In this document: in pieces, positions 24,776 to 32,651 of the stretch
Layout: every line of letters begins with the position of its first letter
Numbering within the stretch: position 1 is the stretch's first letter
From: Deltaproteobacteria bacterium
GTDB taxonomy: Bacteria; UBA10199; GCA-002796325; JACPFF01
Length of the DNA stretch: 64,000 nt
NCBI GenBank assembly: GCA_016210045.1
Contig: JACQUX010000011.1
Span: 1 to 64,000 of the forward strand
Direction of reading: 5' to 3'
Position numbers and translations under genes: made by a program
The notes under the pieces: model-generated
The model's database searches: none
The model's input: the letters and a program-made list of their open reading frames with translations, nothing else
What the model was told of the DNA's origin: nothing

Positions 24776-27145
24776 TTACGCACTATTTTCACTGACCGCG
24801 ACCGGTGCCGCAGCCTCCGGTTCCACGCTGGCCACATAGCCACACCCCTCTTGCGGACAGCGCAAACTCACGCCCGACTTCTTCGAATACTTTTCTAATA
24901 GGAATGGATGCTTGCACTGCGGACATGGCGTCGCGATCGGCTTGTCCCAGAGCGCGTATTTGCAATTCGGGTAATTGCCACAGCTGTAAAAAACCTTCCC
25001 ACGCCGCGAGCGCTTCTGGACTAAGTCGCCGCCGTCGAGCGGACACTGCACGCCGACGGAAATGCCCTTGGTCCCTTTGCATTCCGGATAACGGGAACAC
25101 GCGAGGAAACTGCCGAACCGCCCGCGTTTGCGCACCATCGGGGCCTGGCATTGCGGACACAATTCATTCACCGGCTCTTCCGCTTGCAACACGATCGTCC
25201 CTGCTTCGGTCCGCCGGAATTCCGCAGTCGACCGACATTCGGGATACCCAGTGCATGCCAAAAATTCGCCGTTTCGCCCCCATTTAATGACCATCGTGTT
25301 GCCGCACTTCGGACAACTGTGCTCCGTCGGGATCTCTTGGCGCTTGATGTCTTTCATTTGGACCTTCGCCCGCGCCAGCGTCTCCGCGAACGGCGTATAG
25401 AAGTCGCGCAACGCCGAGACCCACGGGCGACGTCCTTCTTCGACGTCGTCCAACTCTTCTTCCATCTTCGCGGTGAACCCGACGTCGAAGATGTCGGGGA
25501 AATTCTCGACTAACAGTTGATTGACGATCCGGCCCAGATCCGTCGGCGAAAATCGCCCCTGCAGCCGCGTGGCATATTCCCGTTCCTGAATGTTGCTCAT
25601 GATCGACGCATACGTGGACGGCCGCCCGATGCCGCGTTCTTCCAATTCTTTGACCAACGAGGCTTCAGTGAAACGCGGCGGCGGCTGGGTAAAATGTTGA
25701 TGCGGATCGATGCCGTGGCACCGCAACACTTCGCCTTCTTGCAGCAACGGCAACGTCGGGTTTTCGTCTTCGTCGGCCTCCGCTGCGTCGTCGCTGCCTT
25801 CTAAATACACCGCCATAAAACCATCGAACGTGAGCACCGATCCGGTGGCGCGGAACTTGGCCACGCCGCCACCGGCACTGATATCGAACGTGGTTTGGTC
25901 ATAGCGCGCCGGCATCATTTGCGCCGCGACGCTCCGTTTCCAAATCAGATCGTAGAGCCGATACATATCGTCTTCCAGAAATGGTTTCACCCGTTCCGGC
26001 GGATGATCGAACAGCGACGGGCGAATCGCCTCGTGCGCGTCCTGCACCCCTTTCTTGTTGCGATACTGAATCGGTTCGGGCGGCAAATAGCCCGCACCAT
26101 ACCGCACGGCGATCAGCTCCCGAATCGCTGCAAGCGCCGTGTCGCTCACGCGCACTGAATCGGTTCGCATATAGGTGATGAGCCCGACCGGCCCCTCTTC
26201 GCCCAACTCGATCCCTTCATACAAGCGCTGCGCGAGCATCATCGTCTTCTTGGCACTGAACCCCAGCTTCCGCGCTGCTTCCTGTTGCAACTTACTAGTA
26301 ATGAACGGCGCCGTCGCATTCCGTTTGCGCTCCTGTTTGACGATTTTTTCCAGCGTGAACGGCGTACCTTGGATCGCGCCGACCACCGTTTGCGTGGTCG
26401 TGCCATCGCCCAGTTCCGGCTTCTTCCCTTGCCACTCGATCAGCTTCGATTCGAACCGCGGCGGCACACTCCCTTCCAAATGCGCAACGATCGACCAATA
26501 TTCCTGCGGCACGAACGCGCGCACCGCCGCCTCGCGCTCGCAAATGATCCGCAACGCCACCGATTGCACCCGACCGGCCGACAAGCCGCGCTTGACTTTA
26601 TCCCACAACAGCGGACTGACTTGATACCCCACCAACCGATCGAGGATGCGACGCGCCAATTGCGCCTCATACAAATTTTGGTCGATCGCCTGCGGCGACT
26701 GGAGTGCCGCCTTCACCGCCGTCGCCGTGATCTCGTGGAACAGCACCCGATAGACTTGCGGCCCGGACGCGACTGCGGCCTTCTTCTTCCCCTTCGCCGG
26801 CGCCGCCTCGCCCTTGGTCTTCGATTTGCGCCCCTTCTTCGCCGCCTTGCGGATTGCTTCATCCACGTGCCAGGCGATCGCCTCGCCCTCGCGGTCCGGG
26901 TCAGGGGCCAAATAGACCGTCTCCACCGCGATCGCGGCCTCGACGATCTCGTCCATCACCTTCTTCTTCCCTTTGATGGTCTCGAAGGTCGGCGCGAAAT
27001 CCTTTTCCAGGTCGACCCCTAATTCGCTCTTCGGCAGGTCGCGAATGTGCCCGACCGTGGCCTTCACTTGAAACCCGGCACCGAGGTATTTCTTGATCGT
27101 ATTGGCCTTGGTCGGCGACTCCACAATCACGAGCGCACTGGTCAT
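24776..27145 (-). CDS. topA: DNA topoisomerase I (type IA)
   Basis: 789 residues from the ATG at 27145 (MTSALVIVESPTKANTIKKYLG), which overlaps the dprA stop; the frame continues upstream only inside dprA. The Toprim domain has the Glu in IVESPTKA and the DPDREGEAIAWH acidic motif. The catalytic Tyr is in GLITYMRTDSVRVS. A Lys/Ala insert (KKGRKSKTKGEAAPAKGKKK) sits near residue 120. Four C-terminal zinc-ribbon repeats follow (CPKCGNTM, CPQCQAPM, CPLDGGDL, CPQCKHPF). It relaxes negative supercoils. Confidence 0.97.
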   Translation of the reverse strand: MTSALVIVESPTKANTIKKYLGAGFQVKATVGHIRDLPKSELGVDLEKDFAPTFETIKGKKKVMDEIVEAAIAVETVYLAPDPDREGEAIAWHVDEAIRKAAKKGRKSKTKGEAAPAKGKKKAAVASGPQVYRVLFHEITATAVKAALQSPQAIDQNLYEAQLARRILDRLVGYQVSPLLWDKVKRGLSAGRVQSVALRIICEREAAVRAFVPQEYWSIVAHLEGSVPPRFESKLIEWQGKKPELGDGTTTQTVVGAIQGTPFTLEKIVKQERKRNATAPFITSKLQQEAARKLGFSAKKTMMLAQRLYEGIELGEEGPVGLITYMRTDSVRVSDTALAAIRELIAVRYGAGYLPPEPIQYRNKKGVQDAHEAIRPSLFDHPPERVKPFLEDDMYRLYDLIWKRSVAAQMMPARYDQTTFDISAGGGVAKFRATGSVLTFDGFMAVYLEGSDDAAEADEDENPTLPLLQEGEVLRCHGIDPHQHFTQPPPRFTEASLVKELEERGIGRPSTYASIMSNIQEREYATRLQGRFSPTDLGRIVNQLLVENFPDIFDVGFTAKMEEELDDVEEGRRPWVSALRDFYTPFAETLARAKVQMKDIKRQEIPTEHSCPKCGNTMVIKWGRNGEFLACTGYPECRSTAEFRRTEAGTIVLQAEEPVNELCPQCQAPMVRKRGRFGSFLACSRYPECKGTKGISVGVQCPLDGGDLVQKRSRRGKVFYSCGNYPNCKYALWDKPIATPCPQCKHPFLLEKYSKKSGVSLRCPQEGCGYVASVEPEAAAPVAVSENSA

Positions 27146-28410
27146 AGGACATACCCTCGAGGATCCCGCCGCACCAACCCGCTCAGTTCCGCATGTGTCA
27201 ACCACTGCAACACGTCCCCGACTGAGGCCTGGGCTCGCGCGACGATCTCCGGCAGTTGTCTGGGGATTTGCAAAAACGTCCCCAGCCCATATGGGTCGGG
27301 GGCCTTATCATCGCGACCCGGCCGTTGTCTATCGGAAGTCGATAGATAACGCCCCGCAGTCCCCTGCGGGGCCTCCACCCCCCTCTCCCTTTGGGGAGAG
27401 GGCTGGGTGAGGGGGAGCGTATGGCCCGCAGCAGCGCTGACAGCCATGCGACGAGAAGGAGCATGGCTCTCCATATCCAGTTGGGTGAGAGGGAGCGCAG
27501 AACCCGCAGCAGCTGCGCGCACCGGCACGTCCCGCAGCGGCGCCAGGGCTTCCACGATATGCTCCGCCCGCTCCACCAAGATCGCGCCCTCGCGAATTAA
27601 ATGATGCGGCCCCGCACTCTGCAGATGCCCCGCCCCGCCGGGGACCGCAAAGACCAAGCGGCCCTGCTCCGCGGCATGTCGCGCCGTCCACATCGTCCCG
27701 CTCCGCACCGCCCCTTCCACGACCACTACCCCAAGTGAGAGCCCGCTGATGATCCGATTGCGCTGCGGGTAATGAAATGGATTCGCGCCCATCCCCGGCG
27801 GGTATTCGCTGCACAACACCGCTTCCGCCGCAATTCGTTCACCCAAGTGATAATGCCCGCGCGGTGTAATGTAGTCGACGCCGCTCGCCAACACGGCGAC
27901 CGTCGGCATCCGCACAGCCAGCGCGGCGCGATGCGCAGCTGCGTCGATCCCAAAGGCCAATCCGCTGACAACGACCAAACCGCTCTGCTGCAACCCTGCG
28001 ACTAAGGCGTCCGTGATCTGCACGCCATACGGCGACGGCTTCCGCGTCCCGACCACCGCCACGGCCGACCGCTGTAGCAGCGTCGCATCGCCCCGCACAA
28101 AGAGGACGAGCGGTGGATCGGCGATTTCATGCAACCACGGTGGATAATCGACCGTGTCGCGACACAACAGCGCAATGCCGCGCCGCTCGCACGCCTGCAG
28201 CGCCGCTGTCGCGTCCGACCACGGCACGGCCGCGCGCAAGACTTGCAACGCAGCCCACGCCGAATCGGCACAGTCCGGCAACGCGTCGCGCGGCGCGTGA
28301 AGCAAACGCGTCGGCGTACCGGCGTGCGCCAATAAAACGGCGCCTAGCCGTGGCCGATGCAGGACTGCTAAATGGAGTGCAACCCAATCCAGTAACGTCT
28401 TGTGGTCCAT
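27142..28410 (-). CDS. dprA: DNA-processing protein DprA with repeat-expanded linker
   Basis: 422 residues. The Rossmann-like DprA core is clear (VVGTRKPSPYGVQITDAL, VVSGLAFGIDAAAHRAAL, RNRIISGLS). DprA loads RecA on incoming single-stranded DNA in transformation. The C-terminal winged helix (IVARAQASVGDVLQWLTHAEL) is separated from the core by an unusually long linker of about 70 residues. It contains a duplicated AAAGSALPLTQ / AAAGHTLPLTQ segment and LPLTQPSPQRERG, which is the translation of an intergenic repeat family. The stop overlaps topA, as often seen. Confidence 0.93.
   Translation of the reverse strand: MDHKTLLDWVALHLAVLHRPRLGAVLLAHAGTPTRLLHAPRDALPDCADSAWAALQVLRAAVPWSDATAALQACERRGIALLCRDTVDYPPWLHEIADPPLVLFVRGDATLLQRSAVAVVGTRKPSPYGVQITDALVAGLQQSGLVVVSGLAFGIDAAAHRAALAVRMPTVAVLASGVDYITPRGHYHLGERIAAEAVLCSEYPPGMGANPFHYPQRNRIISGLSLGVVVVEGAVRSGTMWTARHAAEQGRLVFAVPGGAGHLQSAGPHHLIREGAILVERAEHIVEALAPLRDVPVRAAAAGSALPLTQLDMESHAPSRRMAVSAAAGHTLPLTQPSPQRERGVEAPQGTAGRYLSTSDRQRPGRDDKAPDPYGLGTFLQIPRQLPEIVARAQASVGDVLQWLTHAELSGLVRRDPRGYVL
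27380..27417. repeat. CCTCACCC/CTCTCCC repeat copy inside dprA
   Basis: About 38 bp (CCCTCTCCCTTTGGGGAGAG onward) almost identical to the arms of the palindrome at 45987-46091. It sits in frame in the dprA linker. A partial copy (GGGTGAGAGGGAGCG) lies at 27484-27498, and a fragment at 32346-32359. Confidence 0.85.
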
Positions 28411-28454
28411 TCCGTACCACCAACGGCAGGGAATGGGATGGTGAGAAACTTACT

Positions 28455-28736
28455 CTAAGACCCCTTATCGATGCGTTCTTTCAATTCCTTGCCCACCTTA
28501 AAATACGGCAGGCGCTTGGGCCGCACCGCGATCGAGACCCCAGTCCGCGGATTGCGTCCCTGGTATGGTTTATAGGTCCGTACCGAAAAACTCCCCAACC
28601 CGCGGATTTCGATCCGCCCCCCCTGCACCAGCGTGTTTGTCATTCCTTCGAAGATCAGATGGACAATTTCTTCCGCCTGTTTCTTGGGAAGATTGCCGCG
28701 TTCGGCCACCAGTTCGATCAGATCGGAGCGATTCAT
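28455..28736 (-). CDS. Integration host factor/HU-family DNA-binding protein (IHF beta-like)
   Basis: 93 residues, the normal size. The family signature GRNPRTGVSIAV is in the DNA-intercalating arm, with the conserved Pro at its tip. The N-terminus MNRSDLIELVAERGNLPKKQAEEIV is closer to IHF-beta than to HU. It bends DNA and assists sigma-54 promoters, which fits the many sigma-54 activators in this window. Single gene downstream of a CBS protein. Confidence 0.93.
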   Translation of the reverse strand: MNRSDLIELVAERGNLPKKQAEEIVHLIFEGMTNTLVQGGRIEIRGLGSFSVRTYKPYQGRNPRTGVSIAVRPKRLPYFKVGKELKERIDKGS

Positions 28737-28812
28737 GGGTGATCTCGTACCCCTAATTACCCAAAATCACTTATAAAATTAGCAGCCTTCCTCCGGCCTG
28801 TCAAGACTCCTC

Positions 28813-29217
28813 TCAGCCGATTTCGCGAATCATGCTGCGGCAGAACTCTTTTAACGAGACCATCCCGATTAATTGGCGCCCATCCATGACCGGGAGGTGG
28901 CGAAAATTCGCCTCGATCATCACACGCAATAATTCCCACGCATCGTCTTCCGCCTGTGCACAAACCACGTTGGTGGTCATCACGTCTTTCACGCGCGTGC
29001 GGACCGGATCCTTCGCGCCGCCGACGACTCGCCGCAACAGATCGCGCTCCGTAAAGATCCCGACCATGTCCTTAATCGCGCTCTGTACCACCACGGCGCC
29101 CGCATTCCGTTCATTCATCAGTCGGACCGCATCCGCGACACTCGCCTCCGGTTCGACCGACAAAAATTGCGCCCGCATCACGTCACGCGCTGTTTTCCCA
29201 TTGAGTGGCTGTCCCAT
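28813..29217 (-). CDS. CBS-domain pair protein
   Basis: 134 residues from the ATG at 29217 (MGQPLNGKTARDVM), with AAAGGAGG a few bases upstream; the ATG at 29274 gives an unlikely leader. Two CBS domains make up the protein: VMRAQFLSVEPEASVADAVRLMNE with VVVQSAIKDMVGIFTERDLLR, and VMTTNVVCAQAEDDAWELLRVM with LPVMDGRQLIGMVSLKE. CBS pairs bind adenine nucleotides and usually regulate another protein. No effector domain is attached. Confidence 0.92.
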   Translation of the reverse strand: MGQPLNGKTARDVMRAQFLSVEPEASVADAVRLMNERNAGAVVVQSAIKDMVGIFTERDLLRRVVGGAKDPVRTRVKDVMTTNVVCAQAEDDAWELLRVMIEANFRHLPVMDGRQLIGMVSLKEFCRSMIREIG

Positions 29218-29891
29218 ATGACCTCCTTTAAATGTACAAAGGTCGCCGGTAGCATTTCGGCATTGGATCAGCAACCATTTGCTACCTTTTCATCCCCATC
29301 ACCCCTGCCACCGCCACCTGCGGAGTTCATCCAGCAGCGCCGACGGGGGGCTACCGAGCAGGCGCGTAACGGTGTGCACGGGCCGGAATCGTGGCTTCAA
29401 CGGGTCCTTTGATAAATTGAATTTTCCCCATCGGATAGAAGGTGGCTGGTGGCTGGGGAAAGGCCTCACCCTGGTAACACCTCCGGGACCTTCATTGGTT
29501 CGATGCCGTCCGAGGTACAGGGGACAACTCTTCACACGTCACAAACTGCCGTAATTGTCCGTAAAGGGTGAACTCCGCCACTGCCATTGTGGCATGTTAA
29601 AGAGTTGCCCTGCCCGCCGTGCGGAGTTGCCGAGTTGAAGTGGGAATGGGATCGCCATCGCCCGCTTCCGCGCTTGACGCCACCACTGTAGCGAGCTAGA
29701 GTATCGCCGATGCCCCCCGCCCTCCCCATTTTGCACTTTGCCTTTTGCCTTATCTCCCCCCGCCACATCGACCAGAAGATAAATGCCCCAGCCGAAGTGG
29801 GTCCCTGCCCAACGGCTGGCAGGCAGGCGTCTCCGGCGGAGACGGCCTCGCCCCCTGGGCCCACCACCCCACCGCGTGTTTGAATTATTAA
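29218..29891. other. Gene-free stretch with repeat fragments
   Basis: No credible gene. It contains the conserved 24-bp motif at 29275-29298, two GTGGCTG heptamers at 29442-29456, and a TTTGCAC/TTTGCCT run at 29730-29752. The long minus-strand open frame that enters here from 30848 is the antisense of the MFS pseudogene, with repeat-like composition. The region ends at the truncated start of that pseudogene, so it is probably a deletion scar. Confidence 0.6.
29275..29298 (+). repeat. Conserved 24-bp motif, copy 1
   Basis: CCATTTGCTACC followed by TTTTCATCCCCA. It matches 42557-42580 at 23 of 24 positions. It lies 58 bp upstream of the minus-strand CBS gene start, in the opposite orientation. 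Confidence 0.7.
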
Positions 29892-31181
29892 AAGGACCAC
29901 ATCTTCACCTACGGCCCATACCTTTATGATCGTTTCGGAGGAGCCAGTAATCCCAACCAGTCGATGTTGTTGGCGGGAATTTGGCTGACAACGGGCTATG
30001 CGCTGCAAGGGCTCCTGGAAGTCCCCACCGGCGCGATCGGCGATGCGATCGGTCGCAAGCGCACGGTGCTGTGGAGTCTGCTCTGCCGCACGGGGTTCTT
30101 TTTGTGCCTGGCCATCACCACGGTGGCCCCCAATATCGTCGCGGCGTTTTGTATCGCAATGCTCGCCAATATCGCGTTCGCGTTCTGCTACACGTTTTTC
30201 AGCGGGGCCTTCACGGCCTGGTGTGTGGATAGCCTCCGACAAAAGGCCCCGGAGATCGGCTATGAGCACATCCTCTCCTGAGGCTATATGTATCAGTTCC
30301 TTGCCCAAGTAGTTGGATGTCTCGTCGGCATCTTCGCCTATACACACGGGCTCACCCATTTCGCCTATCTGCTGGGCGCCTTTGTCTGTGTCCCCTGCTT
30401 TACCTATTGTTCCAGTGAGATGGAAGAATCGTACGCCACATTTACCCCCGGCAGCGTGCGCCTCGCTGATATCACCAAACGGGTCGGCGAGATCATCGGT
30501 CTCGCGCTGACGACCTTTCGCCGCTCCACGCCAATATTGTGCCTGACGCTGCTGTTCGCCAGTTATCTGTTCCTCGCCAATTTGGTCGATTATTACTGGC
30601 CGCTGGCCCTCAAACCGCAGATCAGCAGCCAGTGGTACGCCACGGCGTGGCTGGGCCTGAGTGCAGCCGCGATCGCCATCTGCGCACTCGGCTCTCGTAT
30701 GATCAGCTTCTTGAGCCGCTCGTGGGCCTCCCGAACCAAAGACCTGAGGACCCACAACGCGATCCTGCGCCGTTGGTTGGTCTTCGGCGCGCTGCTCTGC
30801 AGTCTTCCACTGCTGGGGATGGGATTGCTCCGACTCGTCAACGGGCACTCACTTCCCCTCTTTCTGGTGTCGATGATCTTGGTCCAATTCGCCTATGGCA
30901 TGGTCCTCCCGTGCTATGAAACCCTGGTAAACAACTATATCCCCGATGCGTCGGCGCACGAGCGCGCCACGATCCTTTCGTGTAGTAGTTTAGTCCGCTG
31001 CATCATCTTGACATTGTTAGGGATCCCTTCAGCCGGCCAGAGCACGGACACGACCGCGATCGGATGGATGATTCCCGCCTCGCTGTTGACCCTCGTCGCG
31101 ATCATCACCTGGATTGTCCTCCGCGCGGATGAGCGCCGCGGAGTCCAGCCCCTCCAACTCGTCAAGAAAGGGCATCTATGA
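29892..31181 (+). pseudogene. MFS transporter, N-truncated, with in-frame TGA
   Basis: One reading frame codes for an MFS protein: FTYGPYLYDRFGGASNPNQ, the helix-2/3 signature GAIGDAIGRKRTVLW, then about nine further helices to LQLVKKGHL. Two defects are seen. The frame begins after a TAA at 29889-29891 with no start codon before 29964, so the first helix is missing. A TGA at 30279-30281 (YEHILS-stop-GYMYQFLAQ) splits the same frame, probably a CGA-to-TGA change because Arg is usual there. Open pieces are 29964-30281 and 30288-31181. The stop overlaps the histidine kinase gene start. Confidence 0.85.
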
Positions 31182-31642
31182 ACCGGACGCTCCGCCAGAC
31201 ATTGCATCGTGGACAGTTAGCGTTACAAGCGCTGTGGGGGTTGGGACTGCTCGGGTGGCTTGGGGTTTTAAGCGTCCTGGCGCAGCGCGGGCATCTTTCT
31301 CCTTTTGCCTACCAGATTCTCAGCTTCGGATCCGCCACGCTGGCTATCGTCGTGGTCACGATCCAAGCGGCGATCCATCACCGCGTCGTTTGCCGCAATA
31401 CGGCCGCTTGGGAGACGCTGGACCAACACCTCCAGATGTTGATGCCGGATCCCCTCCCCCAAACCACCTGTGCCCACGAGAAAAAAACTGACGCCGCACC
31501 GGGTGATCGATCGACTCCGCACCGTCGCCGACCGCACCGCGCCTTCCCCTTGCCCGTCACGCGAATGGCATGCGGTGATCGCGAGTTTGCACCATTGCGG
31601 TCAACTCCTCACGGATCAATCCAGCCAAGCCGCGCTCGGTGA
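31178..31642 (+). CDS. Membrane N-terminus of a frameshifted sensor histidine kinase
   Basis: The genuine part covers about 101 codons: MNRTLRQTLHRGQLAL, two transmembrane helices (ALWGLGLLGWLGVLSVLA and ILSFGSATLAIVVVTIQAA) and a short cytoplasmic segment ending AHEKK. At 31481-31487 an A7 run shifts the frame; beyond it this frame gives Arg/Pro-rich nonsense to 31642. With six A the sequence continues EKKLTPHRVIDR into the kinase frame. The start overlaps the transporter stop (ATGA at 31178). It is either a mutation or transcriptional slippage on A7. Confidence 0.7.
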   Translation: MNRTLRQTLHRGQLALQALWGLGLLGWLGVLSVLAQRGHLSPFAYQILSFGSATLAIVVVTIQAAIHHRVVCRNTAAWETLDQHLQMLMPDPLPQTTCAHEKKTDAAPGDRSTPHRRRPHRAFPLPVTRMACGDREFAPLRSTPHGSIQPSRAR

Positions 31643-32321
31643 CCTCGCGGTCCAAGTCGCCCATGACCTGCGCGGACCCGTTTCGTTCCTGCGCATCTTG
31701 CTCCGCCATCTCCGCGATCAAGTGACGGACGCACAGCTGCAGCACGGAATGACGACGGCCGAATCCACGTTGGGCAAGTTGCACGCAATGGCCGACGACC
31801 TCTGCGACGTGGCTAAGGCGCGGCATCCGCACCGGACGGAAGTCGACCTGGCGCAGCTCGCCCAATCTATTCTCCAAGAGGTCCGCGGGCGCAGTGCTCA
31901 ACAGATCGATCTCACCTATGAAGGCCCGGAACACTTGCCCGCCCACCTCGACGCACTGAAACTCAACCGCGTCTTGAGTAACCTGCTCGACAACGCGGTT
32001 CAGGCCATTGCGGAAACACAGGCGGGATCCGTCAGCCTGACACTAGCACCGCACCACGACAACATTGTGATCGAGATCCGCGACACGGGAGTCGGTATTT
32101 CCACGGAACAGCAGTCGCATCTGTTCGAAAAATTCTTCAGCACGAAAGGCGCCAAAGGAAACGGGTTAGGCCTCGCGTATTGTAAAGACGTGGTCGAGGC
32201 ACATGGTGGGACGATCCGCATCGAGCGTACGCCCGGCACCGGCACTACCGTCCACCTCGCGCTCCCCCGGGACGACGCGCCGGCGCAACCGCTTCCAACA
32301 CCTACTGCAGCAACGGCCTGA
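31470..32321 (+). CDS. Sensor histidine kinase catalytic part
   Basis: The kinase frame reads LTPHRVIDRL onward. The H box is VQVAHDLRGPVSFLRILL (phospho-His), the N box is NLLDNAVQAI, the G1 box is DTGVGIS, the F box is LFEKFFSTKG and G2 is GNGLGLAYCKDVVEAHGG. All motifs are intact. The listed start is a GTG at 31470, but the real N-terminus is probably the membrane part at 31178, joined across the A7 run. No response regulator is adjacent. The upstream neighbour is a broken MFS gene. Confidence 0.8.
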   Translation: MPTRKKLTPHRVIDRLRTVADRTAPSPCPSREWHAVIASLHHCGQLLTDQSSQAALGDLAVQVAHDLRGPVSFLRILLRHLRDQVTDAQLQHGMTTAESTLGKLHAMADDLCDVAKARHPHRTEVDLAQLAQSILQEVRGRSAQQIDLTYEGPEHLPAHLDALKLNRVLSNLLDNAVQAIAETQAGSVSLTLAPHHDNIVIEIRDTGVGISTEQQSHLFEKFFSTKGAKGNGLGLAYCKDVVEAHGGTIRIERTPGTGTTVHLALPRDDAPAQPLPTPTAATA

Positions 32322-32651
32322 CCCGCGCGATTTGGTGGTATATGGAGTGAGGGGGAGCGATCCGTGGGCGTTCATAGGGCCTGTTGGCAAAATCATTTTC
32401 GGTGTGCGGGTCCTGCCTGGGGGCGGACCCTGCCGTCCGTGGGGGCGGGTCTCCCCTGCGCCCCGAGACTTTGCGCTGGCTCGCCGTCATCGAAAGAGCA
32501 AGCGGTTCGTGAAGTATGCAGAGTTGACCTGCCCTTCCCGAAACCCCGCAACTTTCCCCGCCGGCAGCCGATAAAACCTCCAGGTGCCTTCGCGCTTGTC
32601 ACGCCCGGCGGGCGGGTGTAGAGGCGGGGCACACGAGCACGAGGCGCGGCG
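32322..32651. other. Gene-free stretch upstream of the subtilase lipoprotein
   Basis: 330 bp without a credible gene. It holds a short fragment of the CCTCACCC repeat family (GTGAGGGGGAGCG at 32347-32359) and GC-rich sequence with small inverted repeats. I see no tRNA, riboswitch or clear promoter in it. Confidence 0.5.

Noticed and set aside
30279-30281. TGA read as selenocysteine or as a recoded sense codon
   Set aside because: No SECIS-like hairpin is evident after it, the gene also lacks a start, and other genes in the window end at TGA.
29532-30848. 438-codon minus-strand open frame
   Set aside because: Antisense of the MFS pseudogene and of repeat DNA, with Gln/Arg/Gly-rich nonsense composition and no start context.
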